DNA of 64,000 nucleotides, from the NCBI RefSeq assembly GCF_003344965.1, contig NZ_CP031194.1, forward strand, positions 1,674,001 through 1,738,000, written 5' to 3'. This document shows, piece by piece, positions 8,486 to 17,066 of the stretch (its first letter is position 1; each line of letters begins with the position of its first letter). Below the pieces are notes generated by a model. It saw only the letters and a program-made list of their open reading frames with translations, did not search any database and was not told where the DNA came from. This DNA is from Streptomyces paludis. Lineage in GTDB: Bacteria; Actinomycetota; Actinomycetes; Streptomycetales; Streptomycetaceae. Both the position numbers and the translations under genes were made by a program.

Positions 8486-9628
8486 ATGCGACCCGCCCGC
8501 CTCTCCGTCGTCACCGCCACCACCGTGGCAGTGGCCGCCCTGGCCACCGTCACGGGCTGCACCGCGAAGAGCGACTCCACGGCCGGCGACGGCGCCGTCC
8601 AGGTCATCGCGAAGGACGACGCCTGCGAGGTGTCGAAGACGGAGTTCCCCTCGGGCCATGTGGAGCTGGCCGTCGAGAACAAGGGCTCGAAGGTCACCGA
8701 GGTCTATCTCCTCTTCCCCGACGACCGCATCGTCACCGAGCGCGAGAACATCGGCCCCGGCACCAAGGCGAAGATCACCGCCGAGGTCAAGGCCGGCTCG
8801 TACGAGATCGCCTGCAAGCCCGGCATGAAGGGCAAGGGCATCCGCCAGAAGGTCACCGTCACCGGCGGTACGGCCGCCAAGCGCAGCCCGGAGATGGACG
8901 CCGCGGTCGCCGCGTACCGTACGTACGTCCAGGAGCAGGCGGACGAGACGCTGCCGAAGGTCAAGGTCTTCACGGACGCCGTGCGCGCCGGGAACATCGA
9001 GGCCGCGAAGAAGGCATACGCGCCCTCGCGCATCGGCTGGGAGCGTACGGAGCCGGTCGCCGAGTCGTTCGGCGACATCGACCCGAAGGTCGACACCCGC
9101 GCCGACGGCCTGGAGGCCGGCCAGAAGTGGACCGGCTGGCACCGGCTGGAGAAGGAACTCTGGCAGGACAAGAAGCTCGGCGCGGACGCGAAGACCCTCG
9201 CGGACGAGCTGGACAAGGACCTGCTCGACTGGCAGAAGCGCGTCGGCCGCGCCGAGATCACCCCGACGTCGATGGCGAACGGCGCGAAGGAGCTGCTCGA
9301 CGAGGTCGCCTCCGGCAAGGTCACCGGCGAGGAGGAGCGGTACAGCCACACCGACCTGGTGGACTTCAAGGCGAACGTCGAGGGCGCGGAGAAGTCGTTC
9401 GAGCTGCTCAAGCCGGTCGCGCAGAAGAACGAGCCGGCGCTCGTGACCGAACTGGACAAGCAGTTCGCCGCGTTGAACACGCTGCTCGACAAGTACCGTG
9501 ACGGCGCCGACTCCTACGAGTTCACCTCGTACGAGAAGGTCACCAAGGCGCAGCGCAAGGAGCTGTCGGACGGCGTCAACGCGCTGGCCGAGCCGCTCTC
9601 CAAGCTCGCCGCGGCCGTGGTCAAGTAG
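8486..9628 (+). CDS. efeO: EfeO-type iron uptake lipoprotein (cupredoxin plus M75 imelysin domain)
   Basis: A 380-residue lipoprotein with the lipobox ATVTGC. An N-terminal cupredoxin-like domain (around residues 35-130, ending YEIACKPGMKGKG) is followed by an imelysin/M75 domain with the metal-binding GWHRLEKELW (HxxE) motif and conserved YAPSRIGWERTEPVAE. EfeO delivers iron to the EfeU permease in the three-part Efe system. ATG 8486 has GTGGAG ahead of it; a longer frame adds 20 residues without a signal-like character and was rejected. It is the first gene of efeO-efeB-efeU and sits behind an iron box. Confidence 0.93.
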   Translation: MRPARLSVVTATTVAVAALATVTGCTAKSDSTAGDGAVQVIAKDDACEVSKTEFPSGHVELAVENKGSKVTEVYLLFPDDRIVTERENIGPGTKAKITAEVKAGSYEIACKPGMKGKGIRQKVTVTGGTAAKRSPEMDAAVAAYRTYVQEQADETLPKVKVFTDAVRAGNIEAAKKAYAPSRIGWERTEPVAESFGDIDPKVDTRADGLEAGQKWTGWHRLEKELWQDKKLGADAKTLADELDKDLLDWQKRVGRAEITPTSMANGAKELLDEVASGKVTGEEERYSHTDLVDFKANVEGAEKSFELLKPVAQKNEPALVTELDKQFAALNTLLDKYRDGADSYEFTSYEKVTKAQRKELSDGVNALAEPLSKLAAAVVK

Positions 9629-9630
9629 CC

Positions 9631-11007
9631 ATGGCACCGGGCGAATCGACCGAGCGAGGCACGGACCGGGACAACACGGCCGAGCGAGGCACGGACCGGG
9701 ACGACACCGCCGTGCGCGACGCGGCGGGCACACCCGCGCCCTCCCGCCGTGCCCTCCTCGGCTGGGGCGGTGCCGGGCTCGCGCTCGGCGCCGCCGCGGC
9801 CGGGGGCGCGGCGGTGGCCCTGCGCGGCGACGGCGGGGGCGGGGACGCCACGGGAACGGCCGCCGACAGCGGCGCGGCGGTCCCCTTCCACGGCCGCCAC
9901 CAGGCCGGGATCGCCACCCCCGTCCAGGACCGGCTGCACTTCGCCGCGTTCGACGTGACGACCGGCGACCGCGCCGAGCTGGTCCAGCTCCTCAAGGACT
10001 GGACGCGGGCCGCCGAGCGGATGACGGCCGGGCACGCGGTCGGCGACGGCGCGTACGGCGGGCTGCCGGAGGCGCCGCCCGACGACACCGGCGAGGCGCT
10101 CGGCCTCAAGCCGTCCCGGCTCACGCTGACCGTCGGATTCGGTCCCGGGCTCTTCACGAAGGACGGCGAGGACCGCTTCGGTCTGGCGCGCCACCGGCCG
10201 GCCGCGCTGCCCGACCTGCCGAGGTTCCCGGGCGACAATCTCGACCCGGCGCGCGGCGGCGGCGATCTCTGCGTCCAGGCGTGCGCGGACGATCCGCAGG
10301 TCGCGGTGCACGCGATCCGCAATCTGGCCAGGATCGGCTTCGGGAAGGTCGCGGTGCGCTGGTCGCAGCTCGGCTTCGGCAAGACGTCGTCCACGACGCC
10401 GGGGGCGCAGACCCCCCGTAACCTCTTCGGTTTCAAGGACGGTACGAGCAATATCGCCGTCACCGAGACCGACGCGCTGGACAGGTACGTCTGGGCGACG
10501 GCGAAAGACGGCAGCGGCAGCGGCAGCGGGACCGGCGGAGGAGAGTGGATGGCGGACGGCTCCTACCTCGTCGCCCGCCGGATCTCGATGCGGATCGAGA
10601 GCTGGGACCGTACCTCCCTCCAGGAGCAGGAGGACATCTTCGGCCGGGACAAGGGCGAGGGCGCGGCGGTCGGCAAGGCGCACGAGCACGACAAGCCCAA
10701 TCTGAAGGCGATGCTGCCGACCGCGCATGTGCGCCTCGCCCACCCGGACTCGCACCACGGGGTGCGGATGCTGCGCCGCGGCTACTCGTTCACGGACGGT
10801 ACGGACGGGCTGGGCCGGCTCGACGCGGGGCTGTTCTTCCTGGCGTACCAGCGCGACATCCGGGACGCGTTCATTCCCGTACAGCGGTCGCTGGCGCGCT
10901 CCGACGCACTCAACGAGTACATCCAGCACGTGGGTTCCGCGGTCTTCGCGATCCCGCCGGGCGTCCGGGACAAGGACGACTGGTGGGGCCGGACGCTGCT
11001 CTCCTGA
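9631..11007 (+). CDS. efeB: Deferrochelatase/DyP-type peroxidase
   Basis: A 458-residue DyP-type heme peroxidase. The N-terminus carries a twin-arginine signal (SRRALLGWGGAGLALGAAAAG), so it is exported folded. Catalytic landmarks are GFKDGTSNI, the GxxDG motif with the distal Asp, and the proximal-heme region HVRLAHPDSHHGVRMLRRGYSF (His in the RLAHPDSHHG part). The start is two bases after efeO. EfeB oxidises ferrous iron for EfeU and has been proposed to remove iron from heme, which would link this operon with the heme importer next door. A GSGSGTGGGE insert near residue 295 is low complexity. Confidence 0.93.
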   Translation: MAPGESTERGTDRDNTAERGTDRDDTAVRDAAGTPAPSRRALLGWGGAGLALGAAAAGGAAVALRGDGGGGDATGTAADSGAAVPFHGRHQAGIATPVQDRLHFAAFDVTTGDRAELVQLLKDWTRAAERMTAGHAVGDGAYGGLPEAPPDDTGEALGLKPSRLTLTVGFGPGLFTKDGEDRFGLARHRPAALPDLPRFPGDNLDPARGGGDLCVQACADDPQVAVHAIRNLARIGFGKVAVRWSQLGFGKTSSTTPGAQTPRNLFGFKDGTSNIAVTETDALDRYVWATAKDGSGSGSGTGGGEWMADGSYLVARRISMRIESWDRTSLQEQEDIFGRDKGEGAAVGKAHEHDKPNLKAMLPTAHVRLAHPDSHHGVRMLRRGYSFTDGTDGLGRLDAGLFFLAYQRDIRDAFIPVQRSLARSDALNEYIQHVGSAVFAIPPGVRDKDDWWGRTLLS

Positions 11008-11052
11008 CCTCCTCACCTCCTCTTCCCCACCTGTTGTGTAAGGAGTTCCGAC

Positions 11053-12033
11053 GTGTTCGGGAACTATCTGATCGGACTGCGCGAGGGCCTTGAGGCCAGT
11101 CTCGTCGTCTGCATCCTGATCGCCTATCTGGTGAAGACGGAGCGCCGGGACGCGCTGAAGCCGATCTGGATCGGTATCGGTGTCGCGGTCACCCTGGCGC
11201 TGGCCTTCGGCTTCGGGCTCGAATACGGCTCGCAGGAGCTGACGTTCGAGGCGCAGGAGGCGCTGGGCGGCTCGCTGTCGATCATCGCGGTCGGCCTGGT
11301 CACCTGGATGGTCTTCTGGATGCGGCGTACGGCACGCCACTTGAAGGCGGAGCTGGGCGCGAAGCTGGACGCGGCGCTCCAGATGGGTACGGGCGCGCTG
11401 GTCGCGACGGCGTTCCTGGCGGTCGGCCGGGAGGGGCTGGAGACGGCGCTGTTCGTGTGGGCGTCGGTGCGGGCGTCGTCGGACGGTACGCACGCGCCGC
11501 TGATCGGGGTGCTGCTGGGCATCGGCAGCGCGGTCGTGCTGGGCTGGCTGTTCTACCGGGGCGCGCTGCGGATCAATCTGGCGAAGTTCTTCACCTGGAC
11601 CGGCGGGATGCTGGTGGTCGTCGCGGCAGGGGTGCTGGCGTACGGCGTGCACGACCTCCAGGAGGCGCGTTTCCTGGGCGGGTTGTCGAACACGGCCTTC
11701 GACATCAGCACGGCGATCCCGCCGGACAGCTGGTACGGGACGCTCCTGAAGGGCGTGTTCAACTTCCAGCCCGACCCGACGGTGCTTCAGGTCGTCGTGT
11801 GGTGTCTGTATCTGGTCCCGACGCTCGCGCTGTTCCTCGCCCCGGTAGGGTTCGGTCGTCCAGCGGGGGTCCCCGCACGGGTGAAGGAGCAGAAGGCTAC
11901 CGATGAGCAGGCTGAGAAGGCCGGTCCGGACGGCGGCGTCGCTCGCGGCGGTGACGGCGCTGTCGCTGACGGCGAGCGGATGCATGACGGTGCACGGGGA
12001 GTTGGCGGTCCTGCCGGCGGCGGCGCCGACTGA
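11053..12033 (+). CDS. efeU: FTR1-type high-affinity iron permease
   Basis: A 326-residue membrane protein with about seven helices. Both iron-binding REGLE motifs are present (LREGLEASLVVC near residue 8 and GREGLETALFVW near residue 124), as required for FTR1/EfeU permeases. A site AAGGAG precedes the GTG start. The last roughly 45 residues (from VKEQKATDEQAEKAG) are a charged Gly-rich tail outside the conserved core, and their DNA also encodes the start of the next gene in another frame. Confidence 0.92.
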   Translation: MFGNYLIGLREGLEASLVVCILIAYLVKTERRDALKPIWIGIGVAVTLALAFGFGLEYGSQELTFEAQEALGGSLSIIAVGLVTWMVFWMRRTARHLKAELGAKLDAALQMGTGALVATAFLAVGREGLETALFVWASVRASSDGTHAPLIGVLLGIGSAVVLGWLFYRGALRINLAKFFTWTGGMLVVVAAGVLAYGVHDLQEARFLGGLSNTAFDISTAIPPDSWYGTLLKGVFNFQPDPTVLQVVVWCLYLVPTLALFLAPVGFGRPAGVPARVKEQKATDEQAEKAGPDGGVARGGDGAVADGERMHDGARGVGGPAGGGAD

Positions 12034-12916
12034 GGCCGAGCAGGCGCTTCAGGCGTTCACCGACGCGTACAACGCGGCGGACAGGGCGTACGACCCGGCG
12101 CTCGACGCGGACCGGGTGACCGGCCCGCTGGGCGCGATCAACCAGGCCGGGCTGCGGGCCAGATCCCTCACGTCCCCCGGCGGGAACGCCGCGCACCAGC
12201 CGCTGGCGCTGACGGACGCGAAGTTCACGATCCTGAAGAAGGCGGGCTGGCCGCGCTGGTTCGTCGCGGACACCGACAGCAACCGCGACCGGGACGACGG
12301 CAGCGCGGCCGACACCCGCTGGCTGCTGGTCTTCGTGCGGAACGGTCCCGAAGCGGACTGGAAGGTCCCGTATCTGACCATCGTCCCCGAGAACGGCGTC
12401 CCGGCCTTCAAGACGGACGGGGACGGCTTCGGCGTACCGGTGGAGCCGGACACCGAGGCGCTCGCGGTGGCGCCCAAGGACCTGAGCGCGGAGTACGCCT
12501 CGTATCTGGGCGACGGCACACCGGAGCACTTCGCGGACGGCCCGCACACGAGCCAGTGGCGGGCGGCGCGCAAGAAGAAGGAGCGGCTGCCCGGGATAGC
12601 CACGCAGTACGTGGACCGGGAGGCGACGGACGGCGATTTCGCGCCGCTGGGCCTGGAGACGGCGGACGGGGGCGCGCTGGTCTTCTTCGCGACGCGCTAC
12701 TTCGAGCGCCAGACGGGCGCGAAGGGGGTGAAGCCGCAGGTGAGCGCGGATGTGCGGGCGCTGATGACGGGCGAGGTGACGAACACGCTGACGAAGCAGT
12801 GGGTGTCGAGCCAGTCGGTGCTGGTGCCGCGGGCGGGGTCGGGCTCTGGCTCTGGCTCTGGGAAGGTCGAGATCACGGGGCGGCTTCAGGGAGTGACGTC
12901 GGCGAAGGGTTCGTAG
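11903..12916 (+). CDS. Putative lipoprotein of unknown function, overlapping efeU
   Basis: A 337-residue protein with an N-terminal signal and lipobox LTASGC. I do not recognise the body as a named domain. It is mostly alpha/beta in character, with a conserved-looking segment FQAFTDAYNAADRAYD (as QAFTDAYNAADRAYD) near residue 50 and a GSGSGSGSG stretch near the end. The ATG is 15 bases behind a clear AAGGAG that lies inside efeU, so the two genes overlap by 131 bases in different frames. Its place at the end of efeOBU suggests an envelope role in iron uptake, but this is only positional. Confidence 0.8.
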   Translation: MSRLRRPVRTAASLAAVTALSLTASGCMTVHGELAVLPAAAPTEAEQALQAFTDAYNAADRAYDPALDADRVTGPLGAINQAGLRARSLTSPGGNAAHQPLALTDAKFTILKKAGWPRWFVADTDSNRDRDDGSAADTRWLLVFVRNGPEADWKVPYLTIVPENGVPAFKTDGDGFGVPVEPDTEALAVAPKDLSAEYASYLGDGTPEHFADGPHTSQWRAARKKKERLPGIATQYVDREATDGDFAPLGLETADGGALVFFATRYFERQTGAKGVKPQVSADVRALMTGEVTNTLTKQWVSSQSVLVPRAGSGSGSGSGKVEITGRLQGVTSAKGS

Positions 12917-12936
12917 GCGCTTGTGACGTTACGGGT

Positions 12937-12965
12937 ACGGGTACGGGCGCGAGGCCCGTACCCGT
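12937..12965. terminator. Terminator hairpin between convergent genes
   Basis: A 12-base stem ACGGGTACGGGC / GCCCGTACCCGT with loop GCGAG lies between the lipoprotein gene (ends 12916) and the prim-pol-like gene on the other strand (ends 12984). It can serve both directions. There is no strong T-run, as is common in high-GC actinobacteria. Confidence 0.7.
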
Positions 12966-12983
12966 AAGCCGTGCCTGTCCGTC

Positions 12984-13739
12984 TCAGCGGCCCAGCGGCC
13001 AGGCGACCGCGTGCGGATCCAGCTCGCTGTTCTCGCCCGCGTACCGCGCGCAGGCGTCGGTCAGGGTCTCCAGCAGGGTCAGCGGGTCCGGCAGCGGGTG
13101 CTCGGGGCCGCGCAGCCACCGTACGGCCAGCTCGCCGGGGAGCCGGGCCGGCGGGACCAGGACGTAACTGCCCCGGCAGTGCCAGCGCAGGCCCGGGTGC
13201 TCGTCCATGGTCTCCGGGTGGCAGTCCAGCTCACAGGGCCACCACTCGTCCTCGTCCTCCGGGGTGCCCCGGGTCGCGGTGAAGAAGAGCATCCGGTCGC
13301 CACCGGAGTCGGCGACCGGGCCGACGTCGATGCCGCGCTCCAGCAGGCGTTCCAGCGCGCGGCTGCCCGCTTCGAGGGGGACGTCGAGGACGTCGTGGAT
13401 CATGCCCGTGGCGGTGATGAAGTTGGCCTCGGGCTGGTTGCGCGCCCAGCGCTCGATCTGCGGCCGGTCGGTCGTGGACTGGGTCTGCCAGGCGAAGGAG
13501 AGCGGGTGTCTGGCCGGGGTGGGACAGCCGATGCGGTCACAGGAACATCGGTAGCCGACCGGGTGGGCGGCGGGTGAGACGGGCATACCGGCGTCGGCGA
13601 CAGCGACGAGCAGCGCCTCACGGCCCGCGGCGTCTCCCTCGTCGAACGCGGAATCACCGGCGTTCTTCTTGGGGCGCCTGCGCAGCCACTGGGGAATCCT
13701 GCTCTCGGTGCCGCGGTAGCGGCCGAAATCGTCGCCCAT
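12984..13739 (-). CDS. Bifunctional DNA primase/polymerase-like protein
   Basis: A 251-residue protein of the type usually annotated in Streptomyces as bifunctional DNA primase/polymerase (prim-pol). Visible landmarks are GYRCSCDRIGCPTPARHPL near residues 60-80 (Cys-rich, zinc-like), ARNQPEANFITATG and a late HCRGSYVLVPPARLPGELAVRW. A GAGGGGA site precedes the ATG at 13739. Plasmid-type prim-pol enzymes carry a catalytic Asp-x-Asp/Glu; I cannot confirm one here, so polymerase activity is uncertain. It stands alone, convergent with the efe operon. Confidence 0.75.
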   Translation of the reverse strand: MGDDFGRYRGTESRIPQWLRRRPKKNAGDSAFDEGDAAGREALLVAVADAGMPVSPAAHPVGYRCSCDRIGCPTPARHPLSFAWQTQSTTDRPQIERWARNQPEANFITATGMIHDVLDVPLEAGSRALERLLERGIDVGPVADSGGDRMLFFTATRGTPEDEDEWWPCELDCHPETMDEHPGLRWHCRGSYVLVPPARLPGELAVRWLRGPEHPLPDPLTLLETLTDACARYAGENSELDPHAVAWPLGR

Positions 13740-14014
13740 CTATCCCCTCACATCTCCTGCCGGTACCGCTGGCCGGAAGGGGGCACCAGTCCGTGTCCGG
13801 TCCGGACATGGCCCGGCCCCCGCGGACACTCCCATGGTCGCACCATCCTGCTCCTCCTGTGGCCGCGAGCCCCAACCGGGGTAGGAGGGCCCATCCCTCG
13901 CACCGGAACCTATTGCGGCTTATGTTGCGATATACGGCGCCGTCCGGGCCCGGAGGACGGGGCTCCGGCCCCGGTGTCCTTCACCACACCCGCCCCACAT
14001 GCCTCTACGCGCCC

Positions 14015-14044
14015 CCGCGCGCCCCCCGTACGGGGGGCGCGCGG
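14015..14044. terminator. 15-bp GC palindrome downstream of the TetR gene
   Basis: A perfect inverted repeat centred on GTAC (…GCGCGCCCCCCGT / ACGGGGGGCGCGC…) directly follows the end of the TetR gene at 14059. The rest of the 319-base gap 13740-14058 contains no gene that I can support; it lies between the prim-pol-like start and the TetR end. Confidence 0.7.
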
Positions 14045-14058
14045 TCCGTGGTCGGGGG

Positions 14059-14751
14059 TCAGGGTCGCGGGGCGAGACCGTACAGGGCGTAGTCGACGAT
14101 GGTGTCCGCGTAGGCGTGGGTGAGCGGGGCGGTACGGAGGAGCCAGCGGTGGGCCAGGGGCCCGACAAGGAGTTCGAGGGCGATCCGCGGGTCGAGGTCG
14201 GGACGTACCCCCGCTGCCTGGTCGCCCCCCGTCCCGCCCGCGGCCTGGGCGGCGCGCAGCCGGTCCACGTACAGCTGGAGCTGCGGTTCGAGCAGCCGGC
14301 GGACGAATTCGGCGCCCAGCGCGGGGTCGACGATGCCCTCGGCGGCGAGCGCGCGGGAGGGCGCCTCGAAGGCGGGGTCGTTCAGCTCGTCGACGGTGCC
14401 GCGCAGCACGCGCTTGAGGTCGGCCTCCAGATCGCCGGTGTCGGGGATGCCGGTCGCCCCGGCACCGTCCTCCGCCACCTGGGCGGCCCGTTCGGTGAGG
14501 TCGAGGAAGGCGTCCAGCAGGACGGCGGCGCGGGAGGGCCACCAGCGGTAGATCGTCTGCTTGCCGACGCCCGCGCGGGCCGCGATGGCCTCGACGGTCG
14601 TCTTCGCGTACCCGACCTCGCCGACCAGCGCGAGGGCCGCGTCGTGGATCGCGCGGCGCGAGCGCTCGCTGCGCCGGGAGGAGTCGGGGGCCCGGGAGGA
14701 GTCGGGGGCCCGGGAGGGGTCGGGAGTCCCGCTGGGGACGCTGTCAGCCAT
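14059..14751 (-). CDS. TetR-family transcriptional regulator
   Basis: A 230-residue regulator. After a Ser/Arg-rich N-terminal extension (residues 1-35) the TetR DNA-binding domain reads IHDAALALVGEVGYAKTTV then ARAGVGKQTIYRWWPSRAA. The C-terminal ligand-binding half is of the TetR_C type with LELLVGPLAHRWLL near the end. The extension carries short repeats (DSSRAPDSSR) because its DNA is a tandem array. It is divergent from the dimethylargininase gene across 180 bases in which I see no clear operator. Confidence 0.9.
   Translation of the reverse strand: MADSVPSGTPDPSRAPDSSRAPDSSRRSERSRRAIHDAALALVGEVGYAKTTVEAIAARAGVGKQTIYRWWPSRAAVLLDAFLDLTERAAQVAEDGAGATGIPDTGDLEADLKRVLRGTVDELNDPAFEAPSRALAAEGIVDPALGAEFVRRLLEPQLQLYVDRLRAAQAAGGTGGDQAAGVRPDLDPRIALELLVGPLAHRWLLRTAPLTHAYADTIVDYALYGLAPRP
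14675..14725. repeat. Tandem 18-bp repeats inside the TetR gene
   Basis: The unit cgggaggagtcgggggcc occurs at 14675-14692 and 14693-14710, with a partial third copy at 14711-14725. It encodes the repeated PDSSRA residues in the N-terminal extension of the TetR protein, ahead of the DNA-binding domain. Confidence 0.8.
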
Positions 14752-14931
14752 GACGCCAATCTAAGACCGGCCGGGGAGACCCGACGAACCACCCGAACGG
14801 TGCACGCGCGCGAAGGCCCACAGGCGGACCATTACGTACAGAAACACCGTGTCCCGTCACCCGTGTCCCGTCACCTGTCGAGCGCGCCCGCACCGCCGCA
14901 TCGCAGCACTGCCGTCCCTGAGGAGCCCCCG

Positions 14932-15768
14932 ATGCCCCCGATGGCCCCGATGCCTCGTGCCGCCGCGCCCCGCCGCTATCTGATGTGCCCGCCGACGTAC
15001 TTCGCGGTGACGTACTCGATCAATCCGTGGATGAACCCGGCCAAGCCGGTGGACCCGGCGCTGGCCCTCACCCAGTGGGAGGACCTGCGCGACCGCTACC
15101 GGGCCCTCGGCCACACGGTCCTGGTGCTGGACCCGCTCCCCGGCCTGCCCGACATGGTCTACGCGGCGAACGGCGCCACGGTGGTCGACGGCCGGGTGCT
15201 CGGCGCGCGCTTCGCGCATCCGGAGCGGTACGCGGAGGCCGAGGCACACCTCGACTGGTTCCGTACACACGGCTACGCGGACCTGCGCGAGCCCGTCCAT
15301 GTCAACGAGGGCGAGGGCGACTTCGCCTTCACCGCCTCGTACCTGCTGGCCGGCCGCGGCTTCCGCACCAGCCCGCACGCGCACGCGGAGGCCCAGGAGT
15401 TCTTCGGCCGTACGGTGATCGGCCTCGACCTGGTCGACCCGCGCTACTACCACCTCGACACGGCCCTGTGCGTGCTGGACGACACGGCCGACGAGATCAT
15501 GTACTACCCCGACGCCTTCTCCCCCGGCAGCCGCGCCGTCCTTGCCCGCCTCTTCCCCCACGCCCTCCTGGCCACCGAACAGGACGCGGCGGCCTTCGGC
15601 CTGAACGCGGTCAGCGACGGCCACCACGTCCTCCTCCCCCAGTCCGCCACCGGCCTCTTCGACCCCCTGCGCGCGCGGGGATTCGAGCCGCTGGGCATGG
15701 ACCTGAGCGAGCTGCTGAAGGGCGGCGGCAGCGTGAAGTGCTGTACGCAGGAACTACGGGGCGGCTGA
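14932..15768 (+). CDS. ddaH: Dimethylargininase (DDAH-type amidinohydrolase)
   Basis: A 278-residue enzyme of the guanidino-group-modifying superfamily. Landmarks are MCPPTYFAVTYSINPWMN at the start, GEGDFAF, a catalytic His in YYHLDTALCVLDD, and the nucleophile Cys in the C-terminal GGGSVKCCTQELR. These enzymes hydrolyse methylated arginine to citrulline and methylamines; close relatives act on arginine or as amidinotransferases, so the exact substrate is not certain. ATG 14932 is placed after GAGGAG; the first six codons contain two further ATGs in frame. The 3' end overlaps the convergent NUDIX gene by 15 bases. Confidence 0.85.
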   Translation: MPPMAPMPRAAAPRRYLMCPPTYFAVTYSINPWMNPAKPVDPALALTQWEDLRDRYRALGHTVLVLDPLPGLPDMVYAANGATVVDGRVLGARFAHPERYAEAEAHLDWFRTHGYADLREPVHVNEGEGDFAFTASYLLAGRGFRTSPHAHAEAQEFFGRTVIGLDLVDPRYYHLDTALCVLDDTADEIMYYPDAFSPGSRAVLARLFPHALLATEQDAAAFGLNAVSDGHHVLLPQSATGLFDPLRARGFEPLGMDLSELLKGGGSVKCCTQELRGG

Positions 15769-16215
15769 ACCGGCCGGCCACCCGGCCAGGGAGACCTCCG
15801 CGCCGCTGGTCAGGTAGTGGTGGAGAGCGCTCGCAGTGGTGTCCACGAAGTCCTGCGGGATCGCGTCGGCATCGACCCAGCTGACCCGGGAGTGCTTGCG
15901 GGGTTCGCGATTCTCGGGTTCGCCGGTCCACTCGTGCGCGGCGAAGACGACGGTGAGGAAGCCGTTGAGGGCTTCGACGCCCCAGGCTCCGTGGATGATG
16001 TGCGCGACCTTGAGGGACTCGGGCTTCACGGTGCGGCCCGCCTCCTCGTGAAGCTCGCGGACCGCGGTCTCGGTGATGGGCTCTCCCGGCTCGCTCTTCC
16101 CGACGGGGAGGTCCCACATGCCGCGGGCGAACTTGGCGTTGTCGCCGCGCTGGAGAAGGACGACGCGGTGGGCGGCCCTGTCGTGGACGATGACGGCCGC
16201 GACCAGCAGGGTCAT
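15754..16215 (-). CDS. NUDIX hydrolase
   Basis: A 153-residue protein with a full NUDIX box: GKSEPGEPITETAVRELHEEAG, around residues 40-61, containing the REXXEEXG metal-binding core (RELHEEAG). NUDIX enzymes cleave nucleoside diphosphates linked to another group; the substrate cannot be told from sequence. Its ATG overlaps (ATGA) the stop of a small upstream frame, so it belongs to a minus-strand operon with the anti-sigma-type ATPase. The 3' end overlaps the dimethylargininase gene by 15 bases. Confidence 0.92.
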   Translation of the reverse strand: MTLLVAAVIVHDRAAHRVVLLQRGDNAKFARGMWDLPVGKSEPGEPITETAVRELHEEAGRTVKPESLKVAHIIHGAWGVEALNGFLTVVFAAHEWTGEPENREPRKHSRVSWVDADAIPQDFVDTTASALHHYLTSGAEVSLAGWPAGSAAP

Positions 16216-16420
16216 CGAACGAGGGCCTCGCGGGCACGCCGGGCTAGATCGGCGGCGCGGGTGTGGGCGGCGACGGCTGGTGATCCACGTCCTTCTACCG
16301 TCGGACCGTATCGGCGACCTCGCCCAGCAGCGCGGCGCTCGCCGGGATGTCGCGGCTCAGCCGGACCGCGTGGTGGGGCAGCGTCACCACGCAGAAGACC
16401 TGCCGAATGCGTTCACTCAC
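16212..16420 (-). pseudogene. Small gene apparently broken by a frameshift
   Basis: A GTG at 16420 overlaps the stop of the ATP-binding protein and opens a frame reading SERIRQVFCVVTLPHHAVRL…GEVADTVRR that stops at a TAG at 16295-16297. In another frame, the DNA from about there reads TVEGRGSPAVAAHTRAADLARRA and ends in a TGA that overlaps the NUDIX ATG. Joined, the two halves make one protein of about 68 residues with operon-type overlaps at both ends. This suggests a recent frameshift or a sequencing error. I do not recognise the family. Confidence 0.55.
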
Positions 16421-16874
16421 CGGACTCGCCCGCCGGAGCGCCCAGTTCGGCCCACACGCGTTTCCCCCAGGCCATCGCGTCGACTCCCCACCGCCCGCCA
16501 CTCAGCACGTTCACGATCTCCAAGCCCCGCCCGGACTCCTCGGACGGATCAGCCGGCCGATGCCGCGGGTGCTTGCGCGACAGATCCACCACCGCGACCC
16601 GGACCCGCTCATCGCTCAACCGCGTCACGGTCACCCGGACCGATTCCCGCCGCGCGTGCAGAACCGCGTTCGTCAGCAGCTCGCTGACGACGACCTCGGC
16701 GCTGTCCCGCATGGCGTCCATGCCCCAGACCGTCAGCGCGAGGCCAATAAGACGCCGGGCATCGCGTGCGGACTCCGGGGCTCTCAGCAGCGTCTCGGTG
16801 TACGCGGGCAGCGTGCCCGTACCGGTCTCAAGCACGGGTGCGGTAGCGGTTGGCTCGCTCGCGTTTGCGTTCAT
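16413..16874 (-). CDS. ATP-binding protein, anti-sigma (RsbW/SpoIIAB-like) type
   Basis: A 153-residue HATPase_c_2 domain protein. The N box is SAEVVVSELLTNAVLHAR and the G1/G2 region includes VVDLSRKHPRH and GRGLEIVNVLSGGRWG. Streptomyces carries many stand-alone copies that regulate sigma factors or other partners, usually next to HTH regulators, as here. The ATG at 16874 follows AGGAAAGG; an in-frame extension upstream of about 70 residues looks non-coding. It is divergent from the HTH gene at 17067 and leads a small operon with the broken small gene and NUDIX gene. Confidence 0.85.
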   Translation of the reverse strand: MNANASEPTATAPVLETGTGTLPAYTETLLRAPESARDARRLIGLALTVWGMDAMRDSAEVVVSELLTNAVLHARRESVRVTVTRLSDERVRVAVVDLSRKHPRHRPADPSEESGRGLEIVNVLSGGRWGVDAMAWGKRVWAELGAPAGESGE

Positions 16875-17066
16875 CGATCGGCCTTTCCTGCGGAGGCCGC
16901 CGACAGGTGCGCCATCGGGTAGTGACCCACCCGAACGGACCCCATGTCTCGCGGCCTCCCCGCTAGCCTCTTTCAGGGACACCACGACCGTAGGTAATCG
17001 GTCACGCTCATAGAAGTGACCGCGAGTACAGGTGGTTTGCCGAGGACCGCCGGGATTGGACCCTGC

